Notes: generated by a model from the sequence alone, not told the origin. DNA of 24,485 bases from an uncultured Clostridia bacterium (GCA_934121905.1 CAKOVI010000014.1:1-24485), one strand, 5' to 3'. Shown: positions 14,985-23,281, counted from the stretch's first letter. A program made the numbers and translations.

Positions 14985-16106
14985 TCAAAAATATGCCTTT
15001 CTGAATTCAAGATAAGATACAAACTGTAACTTTTCAGGAATATTTCTTCTGTCTACCCTTGCAGTCAAAAGATTACCCTTATACAAGCCACTTCTTTCTT
15101 CCAAATAGAACCGATACCTTTTACAAATTTCTACTTTGTCACCTCTCTGTTCTGTTGGTCCAATAATCCTCTTCATATCATTTGTAGGAATCACTATGGA
15201 AATGACTGCAAAGTTCCTTTTTGTCAAAACAATTTGCAATATTCCCTTCAAATACTGATCCAAGTCAGCAACTTTAACTACATCAAGGCAAAGATTTTTA
15301 TCTTCATCTGGATCATATTCCCATGTGTTATCAATAAAGCAAGTTCTTCTCATATAGTTGAGTTGCAATCTTGTAACACTTGAAACATAAACCCAAACCT
15401 TATCAGTCGAAAATGCTTCCTCGACTTCAAAGTCCATTGCCCTAATTTCATCCAGTTGAACCGAACTAAGAACTTTGTCATCATTGTTTGCAATGACATT
15501 TTTCGTGAATTCTCCAAATTGATATTTCTCTACACCGTTTTTTCCATCAACCAGAACTACATTAAAGTTAGTAGGAATTTGGATTTCTCCTGTTATATTC
15601 CATGCCTCCTTATACTTCTGTATCCTATTCAGAATGATACTTTTTAATTCAGGTTTTGTGTTTACAACGCATAGTCTAAGGATTATAGAAAATACCTTTT
15701 CTTGTACTGCTGCTAATTTTGCTCTTTCAATTTCGTCATAAAAACTATAAACAGATTTTCTCCAAATTGACTGATACTCTCTTTCATTTTCTTTTACTAA
15801 ATTAAGTATTTCATCTATCTGAGAAAGAGCCACTTGGTCCTGTTTGATTTTCTTATTAACAAAACTGACTTCGCTTTGTGTCATAGATGTTTGTACTACC
15901 AAATCCGTCTGCATTTTACAGATGTCATTATAATAGTAGCTCTGTAGTTCTGCAACGAAATTTACTGCGTCTTGCAGCGTTGTTCCATCAGACTCTGTTG
16001 AATGAGTTTCAGCATTATTCTCTACCCGATTTTCTTCTTCCAAGTCTGTAGTAGAATTTGCATCTTCAAGTCCAAAGAGCCTCGCAAAGAAGTTTCTTTC
16101 AGCCAT
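14985..16106 (-). CDS. Uncharacterised 373-residue protein of the Ter island
   Basis: I do not recognise this family. The N-terminus starts with ERNFFARLFGLED, a short amphipathic helix, followed by an acidic low-complexity linker (about 15-45). Residues of about 46-140 are helical and probably coiled coil (QSYYYNDICKMQTDLVVQTSM, FVNKKIKQDQVALSQIDEIL). From about 175 on the pattern is mixed alpha/beta, with FNVVLVDGKNGVEKY, KVWVYVSSV, VISIVIPTNDMKRIIGPTE and YLEERSGLYKGNLL, suggesting a compact C-terminal domain. There is no signal peptide or membrane segment. It has its own promoter and terminator, and shares strand and base composition with the AIM24 gene, so it is probably a Ter-system component. 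The helical N-terminal half may pair with other helical proteins such as TelA, but that is only inference. Confidence 0.75.
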   Translation of the reverse strand: MAERNFFARLFGLEDANSTTDLEEENRVENNAETHSTESDGTTLQDAVNFVAELQSYYYNDICKMQTDLVVQTSMTQSEVSFVNKKIKQDQVALSQIDEILNLVKENEREYQSIWRKSVYSFYDEIERAKLAAVQEKVFSIILRLCVVNTKPELKSIILNRIQKYKEAWNITGEIQIPTNFNVVLVDGKNGVEKYQFGEFTKNVIANNDDKVLSSVQLDEIRAMDFEVEEAFSTDKVWVYVSSVTRLQLNYMRRTCFIDNTWEYDPDEDKNLCLDVVKVADLDQYLKGILQIVLTKRNFAVISIVIPTNDMKRIIGPTEQRGDKVEICKRYRFYLEERSGLYKGNLLTARVDRRNIPEKLQFVSYLEFRKAYF

Positions 16107-16173
16107 ATTTCTATCTTCCTTTCCTAAAAATGCTCAATGAGTTTTTTTATTAATAAGCAGAATTGCTCTATAT

Positions 16174-16202
16174 ATTTTATCACAATTTACATAAAAAGTA
16201 AA
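16174..16202 (-). promoter_or_regulatory. Promoter of the 373-residue protein gene
   Basis: TTTACT (16197-16202), a 17-base spacer and TAAAAT (16174-16179) on the minus strand. The match is moderate. An AGCA/TGCT hairpin lies a few bases after the predicted start, and AGGAAAGGAAG precedes the ATG. Confidence 0.5.
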
Positions 16203-16269
16203 GTCAAATTATCCTAATTACTTATAATATAAATTGCAATAATAAGTGTCGTACTTCTTTATAAATAAT

Positions 16270-16422
16270 TCAAAACTTGTTTAGTAGTCTTCCCCCTTTG
16301 TCTTGTCCTATGTACATTGCTGTAATTGGTATTACTTCATTTCCATAGAGTGGTAAATTTACAGTACAGAACATTCCTGGTTGTAGATTATTTAGATAAT
16401 CTATTGCTTCTTGTTTTTCCAA
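16270..16422 (-). CDS. Small ORF, 50 residues, TTG start, possibly truncated
   Basis: A TTG at 16422 follows GAAAGGAG with 8-base spacing and opens 50 codons to a TGA. The product includes EAIDYLNNLQPGMFCTVNLPLYGNEVIP and then ITAMYIGQDKGGRLLNKF. The strand pattern resembles small proteins on conjugative elements that continue well beyond this point, so it may be cut short near GQDKGGR, but I cannot name the family. It lies just outside the higher-GC island and may be part of its border or of a decayed mobile element. Confidence 0.45.
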   Translation of the reverse strand: MEKQEAIDYLNNLQPGMFCTVNLPLYGNEVIPITAMYIGQDKGGRLLNKF

Positions 16423-16450
16423 ATTGCATTCTCCTTTCTTATTTTTGCAA

Positions 16451-16481
16451 CAAAAAAGCCAATCTATTGATTAGCTTTTTT
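16451..16481. terminator. Terminator hairpin, usable in both directions
   Basis: AAAAAAGC.AATC and GATTAGCTTTTTT form a stem of about 12 bp around a 4-base loop, flanked by A on one side and T on the other in both orientations. On the minus strand it separates the 33-residue ORF from the 50-residue ORF. Confidence 0.75.
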
Positions 16482-16491
16482 GTTTATGTAT

Positions 16492-16593
16492 TCAATTATT
16501 TTTACTTAATTTTATTATTAGTTCATTTACTGGTTCTACTGGTTTATTTTCTTTTATTTGATTATTTCTCTTTTCAACTACTAATGCTTTCAT
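16492..16593 (-). CDS. Possible 33-residue ORF before a terminator
   Basis: ATG at 16593 opens 33 codons (start KALVVEKRNNQIKEN, end ELIIKLSKNN) to a TGA 10 bases before a good terminator. The sequence is charged and soluble. No clear ribosome-binding site is seen, so this is a weak call; it could be the 5' end of a deleted gene now joined to a terminator. Confidence 0.3.
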   Translation of the reverse strand: MKALVVEKRNNQIKENKPVEPVNELIIKLSKNN

Positions 16594-16640
16594 AATTTTA
16601 TATTTTGAGTTAAAAAGGGGCTAAAAAAGATTGTATTATC

Positions 16641-16774
16641 AAAGTTTTGTGCAATAAGAGATAGGAGCAAAATAATAGAACCCTTATCAAGATTCTACCC
16701 ACAAATTCTTGTAACAAATATTAAAATGGCTTAAAATTGATTTTTGCAAGTTTAAATTATAATAATTAAAATAC
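16641..16774. repeat. Imperfect intergenic repeat element, copy A
   Basis: About 134 bp match a second copy at 17772-17920 in the same orientation. Shared blocks: GAGATAGGAG followed by AAATAATAGA, CTACCCACAA.TTCTTGTAAC, and TTAAAATTGATTTT.GCAAGTTTAAATTATAATAATT.AAATAC. Copy A lacks the GCTAG/CTAGC hairpin of copy B. It keeps the ACAA..TTGT hairpin (16701-16712) with one changed pair that is G-U only if the minus strand is the RNA. Weaker similarity resumes at about 16838 after an insertion of about 60 bases. From 16777 to 17034 I see no gene. Confidence 0.65.
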
Positions 16775-17034
16775 AATATAAATTAAAAACCAGACATTGA
16801 AATTTGCAATTAACAAATGTTCGTATTAAAAAATTATGTAAATTTAAAATCTTTAATTTGTAATTTTATTAAATTATATATTTTATATTTTTTCTTTAAT
16901 TTTTTCTAAAAATAATTTAAGAACATTGCGCAAAATATTTTACTACCTAATCTTCTATTTTTTTGTTTTTAAATTGTGTTTATTTAAAATGTATATATCT
17001 GAAAATAAGGCTCTTCCCCCTACTCCACTCATCT

Positions 17035-17181
17035 TTATAAATTATCAATATGTTTAAAAACTTCATCTATAAAATATGTTTTGTTTAATTTTATATCATC
17101 TAAACCCTGTTGTAATTTATTTTTCAAATCGTCCTTATCTTTAATTATTATACTTTCTGGAGCACTCTCATAATCTAACAT
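17035..17181 (-). CDS. Orphan antitoxin-like small protein
   Basis: A GGAGG site precedes the ATG, which opens 48 codons. The product is acidic and resembles type II antitoxins: an N-terminal ESIIIKDKDDLKNKLQQGLDDIK and a C-terminal KTYFIDEVFKHIDNL, like the toxin-wrapping helix of RelB- or Phd-type partners. The usual downstream toxin gene is absent: the next 250 bases hold no open frame with toxin features. It starts 17 bases after the RhuM-Fic pseudogene on the same strand. Family assignment is tentative. Confidence 0.55.
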   Translation of the reverse strand: MLDYESAPESIIIKDKDDLKNKLQQGLDDIKLNKTYFIDEVFKHIDNL

Positions 17182-17198
17182 ATTATTTACCTCCAATT

Positions 17199-17598
17199 TT
17201 ATTCATTATTCAAAAAATTCAACACTAAATCTATAATTATATCTTTTTCTTTTGGATTTGATTCAGCAATTAGCAAAGTAAGAGCTGTTAATGTGTTATT
17301 ATCAATTACTTGATTTCCATTTTTATATAATATTCCATTCCAAGTTATAGTATTCAATATTTCTAGATACTTTTCTTTCTCCTTCTTTTTGAACTGTCGC
17401 AAATTTTGCGACAGTTGGAACATCTTTTAATTCTTCTTTTAAAGCATTATTAATATGTTTTCCTATTGTCTTTATATCCCTATCAAATAAATCCGCTAAC
17501 TGTTGTCTATTAAGCCACACAGTTTCATCTTTTAAGTTTACTTTTAATTTTACTCCTTGGTTTTCAAATAAAATAATTTCATTCTTTTTTTCGTTCAT
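17199..17598 (-). pseudogene. RhuM-Fic family protein with internal deletion and frameshift
   Basis: The 5' part (17323-17598) encodes the RhuM DNA-binding N-terminus: VWLNRQQLADLFDRDIKTIGKHINNAL, KDVPTVAKFATVQKEG and RNIEYYNL. The usual continuation is missing. The 3' part, in another frame (to 17199), encodes NGILYKNGNQVIDNNTLTALTLLIAESNPKEK, the last part of the Fic domain in RhuM-Fic fusions. The catalytic Fic motif (HPFxxGNxR) is gone. At the join the bases TGGAA occur twice in tandem, as expected for deletion between short repeats. Intact relatives are about 330 residues, so roughly 600 bases were lost. The ORF in frame two from an ATG at 17423 is accidental. Confidence 0.75.
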
Positions 17599-17771
17599 AA
17601 GAACACATCCTTTATTTTATAAAATTTAATTCTTAGTATATTTGTTGGTACTTATATATTACAACTTTTAGTATTTTTGAACTATTGTACATATTTTATA
17701 ATAAGAACAAACATTTGTCTATACTGTACGACAAAATTATTGATTATTTTTATTTAAAACTGTCGCGGCAT

Positions 17772-17920
17772 AAAGATTTTGTACAATGTGAGATAGGAGA
17801 AAAATAATAGACCCCATTTCAAAGTACTACCCACAAGTTCTTGTAACCGCTAGCCTTAACGACTTTACTAGCTGTCTTAAAATTGATTTTAGCAAGTTTA
17901 AATTATAATAATTTAAATAC
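17772..17920. repeat. Imperfect intergenic repeat element, copy B
   Basis: This 149-bp copy lies just after the histidine kinase gene and matches 16641-16774. It is the fuller copy, with two hairpins: ACAAG/CTTGT (17833-17844) and GCTAG/CTAGC (17849-17853 with 17868-17872). An AAATTATAATAATTT near-palindrome ends it. No ORF runs through it. The stretch 17599-17771 upstream holds nothing I can name beyond the likely promoter region of the RhuM pseudogene. Confidence 0.65.
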
Positions 17921-17959
17921 ATAAAATTTAAAATCTATAATTTTTTAATTTATATGTTG

Positions 17960-19174
17960 CTACATTCTAAAATATTTTATTGTAAATGTACTTCCTTTTC
18001 CTACTTTTGATTCAACATATATATTTCCATTACTTTTTTCTATAATTGATTTTGCTAAAGATAAACCAATACCACAACTTTCATTACTAGAATTTTTTCC
18101 TTTATAAAATCTTTCAAAAATGTGTGGTAAATCTTCTTTATCTATACCTGTCCCATTATCTCTTATTACCACCTGTGAATACACATTATTTTCATCAACT
18201 TCTAATAAAATATTAGTATTATCTTTTGAATGTTCAATGCAGTTTTTTATGATATTAGAAAATGCTTCTACCTGCCATCTAAAATCACAAATTATTTGTG
18301 CATTTTCTTTATATTTTGTGATAATCCTAATATTTCTTAAATCGCATAAAGTAGAAATATTTTTTATTACCTCATCTACAATATCTCTTATGTAAGTCTT
18401 TTCTTCTATAAAATTAACTGTATTTGTATCTAACTTTGATAATTTTAGAATAGATTGAACCAAAAATGAAATATTAGTTATTTCCATTTTTATATCTCTT
18501 ATAAAATCTTCTCTTATTTCTTTATCCATATCTGGATTATCTATTAAATTATCTAAAATTATTAAAATTGATGTTAATGGAGTTTTTAATTGGTGTGATA
18601 TGTCTGATAATGAATCCTTTAATTCTAACTTCTCTTTATTAGAATTTTCTGCTGCTTCCTTTAACATTATTGTTGTTTTATATATTTCATTTTTTAAAAT
18701 AGACAACTCATCTTCTGACATATCATCAATGTTTAGTTTATAATTTTTTCGATTGATTTCTTCTATATATTTTGTAATTTCATTTATTTCTTTATCCTTT
18801 TTACTATTAAATTTTAAAAAGATGATTAAACATACAACTATTGTTATAGTTATAAAAGATGTATTTATAATCAACATTTCTTTATATTCTTTAGCATTTT
18901 CAAGTATCAAATCATCTTTGTTTATATTAATACTATATTTTTGCAATAAAGATACATCAACTTTATCACTATTTAAAATAACCATCAATTTGTTTTCATC
19001 AAAATCTGGATATTCTTCTTTTACTTTTGATATTATTTGTACTATTTTTTGGTTATAATTCTTTGTAAATATATGTTGTTTATATATGTTGATAGTTAGG
19101 AATAAACCTATTGAACATATTGTAAATATTAGTACCTTAAATATAAGCCTTTTTAATTTAACTTTATTTTTCAT
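17960..19174 (-). CDS. Sensor histidine kinase of the ABC transporter operon
   Basis: The 404-residue protein has two membrane segments (about 8-29 and 99-121) around an extracytoplasmic loop of about 70 residues, then a HAMP-like helix, the H-box SHQLKTPL with phospho-acceptor His194, N-box FSNIIKNCIEH with Asn311, DNGTGID at 339-345, and GIGLSLAKSI at 368-377. It is complete. The loop is larger than in BceS-type kinases, which have almost none, so it may sense its signal directly. The ATG overlaps the regulator gene by 11 bases, implying translational coupling. It should phosphorylate the regulator encoded just upstream. Confidence 0.92.
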   Translation of the reverse strand: MKNKVKLKRLIFKVLIFTICSIGLFLTINIYKQHIFTKNYNQKIVQIISKVKEEYPDFDENKLMVILNSDKVDVSLLQKYSININKDDLILENAKEYKEMLIINTSFITITIVVCLIIFLKFNSKKDKEINEITKYIEEINRKNYKLNIDDMSEDELSILKNEIYKTTIMLKEAAENSNKEKLELKDSLSDISHQLKTPLTSILIILDNLIDNPDMDKEIREDFIRDIKMEITNISFLVQSILKLSKLDTNTVNFIEEKTYIRDIVDEVIKNISTLCDLRNIRIITKYKENAQIICDFRWQVEAFSNIIKNCIEHSKDNTNILLEVDENNVYSQVVIRDNGTGIDKEDLPHIFERFYKGKNSSNESCGIGLSLAKSIIEKSNGNIYVESKVGKGSTFTIKYFRM

Positions 19175-19823
19175 TGTCTATTCTATACCCTATTCCTTTT
19201 ACTGTAATTATAATATCTGTTTCTAATTTTTCTCTAATTCTTTTAAAATATACTGTTATTGTATGGTCATCTACATCATTTCCTGTTGCTTCCCATATTG
19301 TATCAAATATTGTGTTTCTGCTTACTACTTTATTTAAATTCATAAAAAGTAAACTTAACAACTTTAATTCTAATGATGTCAATTTTACTTTTTTTCCATC
19401 TTTATAAACTATCATTTTATCCATATCAAATCTTATATTTTTTATAGATATGATACTTTGTCTTTTAAAGCGTAATAATATTTTATTAATTCTTGCAAGC
19501 AATTCTTTGGTGCTAAATGGTTTGGTAATATAATCTTCAGCACCAATAGTTAGTCCTTTTACAACTGTTTCTTCATCATCTTTTGCTGTTAAAAATATTG
19601 TCGGAATTCCTAATTTTTTTATTTTTTCTTCAAATAATTGAATTCCATTTCCATCAGGAAGGGTTATATCTAATATAATTAAATCTATATTAGAATTATT
19701 TTTCAAGTAATTATTTGCATCAAATATAGTAGTTGTATAAGCCAAATTATAATTATTTTTTTCAAATGCATATTTTAAGCCTTTTACAATTGTTATATTA
19801 TCTTCAACTAGCAAAATATTCAC
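19164..19823 (-). CDS. OmpR-family response regulator of the ABC transporter operon
   Basis: The 219-residue protein has a receiver domain with acidic Glu7-Asp8, phospho-acceptor Asp52, the Thr in FLTAKD and Lys in ITKPF, and a C-terminal winged helix ending in DDHTITVYFKRIREKLETD and VKGIGYRI, the OmpR/PhoB recognition region. It lies 28 bases after the permease gene and overlaps the kinase gene. It probably activates its own operon through the TGTAACTT repeats upstream of the ATPase gene, 3.4 kb away. Confidence 0.93.
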   Translation of the reverse strand: MNILLVEDNITIVKGLKYAFEKNNYNLAYTTTIFDANNYLKNNSNIDLIILDITLPDGNGIQLFEEKIKKLGIPTIFLTAKDDEETVVKGLTIGAEDYITKPFSTKELLARINKILLRFKRQSIISIKNIRFDMDKMIVYKDGKKVKLTSLELKLLSLLFMNLNKVVSRNTIFDTIWEATGNDVDDHTITVYFKRIREKLETDIIITVKGIGYRIDNEK

Positions 19824-19851
19824 TTTATCTCTCCCCTTCCTTTATAATTTT

Positions 19852-22479
19852 TTATATATTTTCATTTCTTATTGTTTCAATTGTATTTTGTTTATTTATT
19901 TTGTTCATAGAATATTTCATAAGTATTGTTATCAGTAAATATACTACAATAATGGAAATAATTATTGCTAAAATTGGCATTTCAAATGGTAAACCTTCAT
20001 ATCTAACTAATGGTTTATATTCTAAATATGAAAGTCCTAAACCTATTGGAATTCCCCATAATAATGCTTTTATTCCCATAAATGTGCTTTCTAGTCTAAT
20101 CATTCTACTAAATTCTTTTGATGTCATTCCCACTGATTTTAGCATTGCAAATTCTTGTCTTCTTAAATTCATATTTGTGGTTATTGTATTAAATATATTT
20201 GTTACTCCTATTAATGATATAACTATAATAAATCCATATAAGAAAATTCCTATTAATATATACATATTTCGCATTATTTTTACATTTTCATTCATATTAT
20301 TTATAGTGTAGTTTTCGTTTTTTAATATTTCTTCCATTTCATTTTGTATTTTGTCTGGATCAGATGAATCAATAAGCAAATATGTTTCTGCACTTTTCAT
20401 ACCTAATTTGTCATAAAGTTCATCTGAAACAATTATATAAGGAATATTTTGATTTAGCCCAAACGGTAATTTATCTGTAACTAAACCTACATCTATTTTA
20501 AATTCTGACATTTTCCCTTCAGAATTTTCATATTTTCCATTTATCGTATCATTTTCTTTATAATTATATTCTCTTAAATATTTAGTTGCATTTTTATTTT
20601 TTTCATTTTGATATTTCACTTCTATTTGGTCAATAATAATACCTTTATCTTTAAAATCATCATAATCTAAATTCAGTTCTTTTAAATATTTTTTATATTG
20701 TTCTTTTCCAAGAGTATTTATTACATAATAATTTGCTTCATTTTCTGTCATTGTTTCTTTTGATGTATTTTGTATTTCTAAATATTTTTCATTGAAATTT
20801 GGATTATCAATTATTAAAGATACACTTTTGCTTATTGTATAATTATTTATATTATCTAATTGCAGTATTTTTTCTATTTTTCCATATTGTTCATCTTTTG
20901 AAATATAATACCCTAATGAAATATTGTAATCACTTACATCTATTGTTCTTCCTATTTCAGAAAATGCTACATTCATAAAATATGATAATGCTATAAATAC
21001 TGATACAGATACAACTATAGATATTACAGTCGTTCTATATTTTTTCTTATTTCTCTTTAAATTTTTATAAGAAATTTCTCCACCAATTCCAAATATTTTT
21101 TTTATAATTTTTGGACTTTTTACTTTTTTGGCTTTTATTTTAATATTACTACTATTTCTTATAGAATCTATCGGTGATACTTTTGATGCTTTAAATGCAC
21201 TTCTTAAAGCCGAAAAATATATTGTAACAAATCCTAATAATATAGCAAATATAATTGCAATCCATGAGTATGATAACACTAATTTCAAGCCTTCTGTGAG
21301 CATATCTGTTAAAAAGAAATTTGTAACTATTGCTAAAATATAAGAAGCAAACATTCCTGCAAATAGCCCTAATGGAATCCCAATTAATCCTAAAATTGTT
21401 GCTTCAAAAAACACATTTTTTCTTATTTGCTTTTTTGTTGCACCAATACTTCTTAACATTCCATATTGTTTTATTTTTTCTGTAATTGATATATCAAAAC
21501 TATTTTTTATGCAAAATACTGATGTTACAACTATTATTACACATACAATTGCAACAAGTATTCCAAAATTTCCAACTGCATTTTGGTCAAAAGGATTATT
21601 TTCTAGGGTTATTAAATATGTGTTTAAATCATATTTATATTTAGCATTATCTGCAACTTCCTTTGCCATACTATTAGCTTCTTCTTCACTACTATAATTT
21701 CCCGAAATAAATTTATTATATGTATTTTCATTTACTCCTAATATATCTGCAGTAACATTTACATAATTTTTTGAACCATTTTTTGTATATTTGCAATATA
21801 CATCTGCCTTATTTTTAATGTCTTTTTCATTTACACAGGTAATAAATGTATAACCTGGTGCTTGATATGATTCTATATTAGTTGCAGGTCTTTCTATTAT
21901 TCCGACAATTTTATATGTTTTTGCTGTAGTATTTATAATTTCTTCATTTGCCTCATAAGTAAATGGATTATCTTGTGTCAACTCAGATTCTTCACTCATT
22001 CTAGTTCCAACATCTAAAGTTATTGTTTCTCCAACATTTAAGTTTACTCTTCCATTTGTTTTTAAATGTGTTGGAATAATAATTTCATCTTCATTTTCTG
22101 GAAATCTTCCTTCAACCAGTTTTGCTGATAACTCTTTTATCGAATCTTTTGTAAAACCTTTTACATAGATATATGGTTTATATTCATTTTTTGAACCTTC
22201 AAGTTTTGCATATCCTATGTTGCTTGTTAAATGTACTTTTTCTACACATCTATTATTTTTTATTGTTTCTATTTCATTTATTGGAACATCAAAAAATGCA
22301 GCGTGAAAGTTTCCTTTTTGATATGTTTCAAAATCGATTAATGATTTTATTAAACTTGAATATATTGTTGCAACTGCTGTAACAAGTGCAACTGATAACA
22401 TTATTCCTATTATTGTTACAATTGTTCTTTTTTTGTTTAATTTTAGATTTTTAATTGTTAAATTATTAAGTAAGTTCAT
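19852..22479 (-). CDS. FtsX-like ABC transporter permease, two tandem FtsX units
   Basis: The 875-residue protein contains two FtsX-type halves. The first has a membrane segment at about 18-42, a large outer domain to about 305, and three membrane segments (about 306-330, 355-385, 400-428), with the EKIKQYGMLRSIGATKKQI coupling motif. The second repeats this from about 485, with a 245-residue outer domain and the matching LRRQEFAMLKSVGMTSKEF coupling motif. Eight segments in total fit a MacB/FtsX-class transporter that moves or removes peptides at the outer membrane face rather than importing substrate, as in clostridial peptide-antibiotic defence. It starts 3 bases after the ATPase stop. The substrate is unknown. 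Confidence 0.9.
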   Translation of the reverse strand: MNLLNNLTIKNLKLNKKRTIVTIIGIMLSVALVTAVATIYSSLIKSLIDFETYQKGNFHAAFFDVPINEIETIKNNRCVEKVHLTSNIGYAKLEGSKNEYKPYIYVKGFTKDSIKELSAKLVEGRFPENEDEIIIPTHLKTNGRVNLNVGETITLDVGTRMSEESELTQDNPFTYEANEEIINTTAKTYKIVGIIERPATNIESYQAPGYTFITCVNEKDIKNKADVYCKYTKNGSKNYVNVTADILGVNENTYNKFISGNYSSEEEANSMAKEVADNAKYKYDLNTYLITLENNPFDQNAVGNFGILVAIVCVIIVVTSVFCIKNSFDISITEKIKQYGMLRSIGATKKQIRKNVFFEATILGLIGIPLGLFAGMFASYILAIVTNFFLTDMLTEGLKLVLSYSWIAIIFAILLGFVTIYFSALRSAFKASKVSPIDSIRNSSNIKIKAKKVKSPKIIKKIFGIGGEISYKNLKRNKKKYRTTVISIVVSVSVFIALSYFMNVAFSEIGRTIDVSDYNISLGYYISKDEQYGKIEKILQLDNINNYTISKSVSLIIDNPNFNEKYLEIQNTSKETMTENEANYYVINTLGKEQYKKYLKELNLDYDDFKDKGIIIDQIEVKYQNEKNKNATKYLREYNYKENDTINGKYENSEGKMSEFKIDVGLVTDKLPFGLNQNIPYIIVSDELYDKLGMKSAETYLLIDSSDPDKIQNEMEEILKNENYTINNMNENVKIMRNMYILIGIFLYGFIIVISLIGVTNIFNTITTNMNLRRQEFAMLKSVGMTSKEFSRMIRLESTFMGIKALLWGIPIGLGLSYLEYKPLVRYEGLPFEMPILAIIISIIVVYLLITILMKYSMNKINKQNTIETIRNENI

Positions 22480-22482
22480 AGT

Positions 22483-23154
22483 CTATCCCTCCTTAATAAT
22501 CTTTCCATCTTCAATTTTTATTATTCTATCTGCACATTTTGCAATTTCCATATTGTGTGTTATCATAATAATTGTTTGTTTTAATTCTTTATTAGATTTT
22601 TTTAATAATGCAACTATCTCATCACTTGATTTTGAATCCAAATTTCCTGTTGGCTCATCTGCTAAAATAATTGTAGGGTTTGTAATTAAAGCTCTACCTA
22701 TACTTGTTCTTTGTTGCTGTCCTCCAGATAGTTCATTTGGTAAATGTTTTTTTCTTTTTTCTAAACCTAATATCTTTATCATATTCTCTAATTTTTGTTT
22801 GTTTATTTCTCTATTGTCTAGTGCAAGTGGCAATGTAATATTTTCTTCTACATTTAATATTGGAATTAGATTATAAAATTGATAAATTAATCCTACTTGC
22901 CTTCTTCTAAAAATGGCAAGTTTATCGTCATTAAATTGAAATATGTCTTTTCCATCAATATAAACTTTGCCACTTGTTGGTCTATCTACTCCTCCAATTA
23001 TATGTAATAATGTTGATTTTCCTGAACCTGATGCTCCGACAATTGCAACAAATTCTCCTTTTTCAACTGAAAATGATACATTGTCTAATGCTGTAACTTT
23101 AGCCATATCTTTTCCATAAATTTTAGTTAAATTTTCAACTTTTAATATTTCCAT
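22483..23154 (-). CDS. ABC transporter ATP-binding protein (MacB/LolD type)
   Basis: The 223-residue ATPase is complete: Walker A GASGSGKST at 40-48, Q-loop in LIYQFYNLIP near 89-98, signature LSGGQQQR at 142-149, Walker B IILADEP at 162-168 and switch His in MITHN. The YQFYNLIP loop and absence of extra domains are typical of the ATPases that partner FtsX-like permeases. A GAAAGGAG site precedes the ATG. It is the first gene of the ATPase-permease-regulator-kinase operon, which suggests an envelope stress or antimicrobial peptide response controlled by its own two-component system. Confidence 0.95.
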   Translation of the reverse strand: MEILKVENLTKIYGKDMAKVTALDNVSFSVEKGEFVAIVGASGSGKSTLLHIIGGVDRPTSGKVYIDGKDIFQFNDDKLAIFRRRQVGLIYQFYNLIPILNVEENITLPLALDNREINKQKLENMIKILGLEKRKKHLPNELSGGQQQRTSIGRALITNPTIILADEPTGNLDSKSSDEIVALLKKSNKELKQTIIMITHNMEIAKCADRIIKIEDGKIIKEG

Positions 23155-23186
23155 AACTAAAAACTCCTTTCTTAACTTGCAAATAG

Positions 23187-23220
23187 ATTATATAATAGCC
23201 AAAGTTACAACTAAGTTACA
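23187..23220 (-). promoter_or_regulatory. Regulated promoter with direct-repeat operator
   Basis: The minus strand has TGTAACTT twice (23213-23220 and 23202-23209), exactly 11 bp apart, followed by TATAAT at 23187-23192. The -35 position (17-bp spacing) is poor and lies within the repeats. Two direct repeats one helical turn apart over a weak -35 are the classical layout for an OmpR-family activator. The start codon lies about 35 bases after the -10. Confidence 0.65.
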
Positions 23221-23281
23221 TTTTAAATAAATTTTATAATTCCAAGTATTCTTATTGTAGTTGTCTTTCCTGTCTTTATTT

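Noticed and set aside
16326..16595. Plus-strand 89-codon hydrophobic ORF
   Set aside because: It reads through a bidirectional terminator, has no ribosome site, and consists of Leu/Phe-rich translation of T-rich antisense DNA.
16641..17920. CRISPR array or tracrRNA
   Set aside because: Only two copies 1.1 kb apart, far too long and divergent for CRISPR repeats, and no cas gene is present.
16641..17920. att-site direct repeats of an integrated element
   Set aside because: The copies are imperfect and enclose only about 1 kb with no integrase or recombinase; they do not flank the Ter island.
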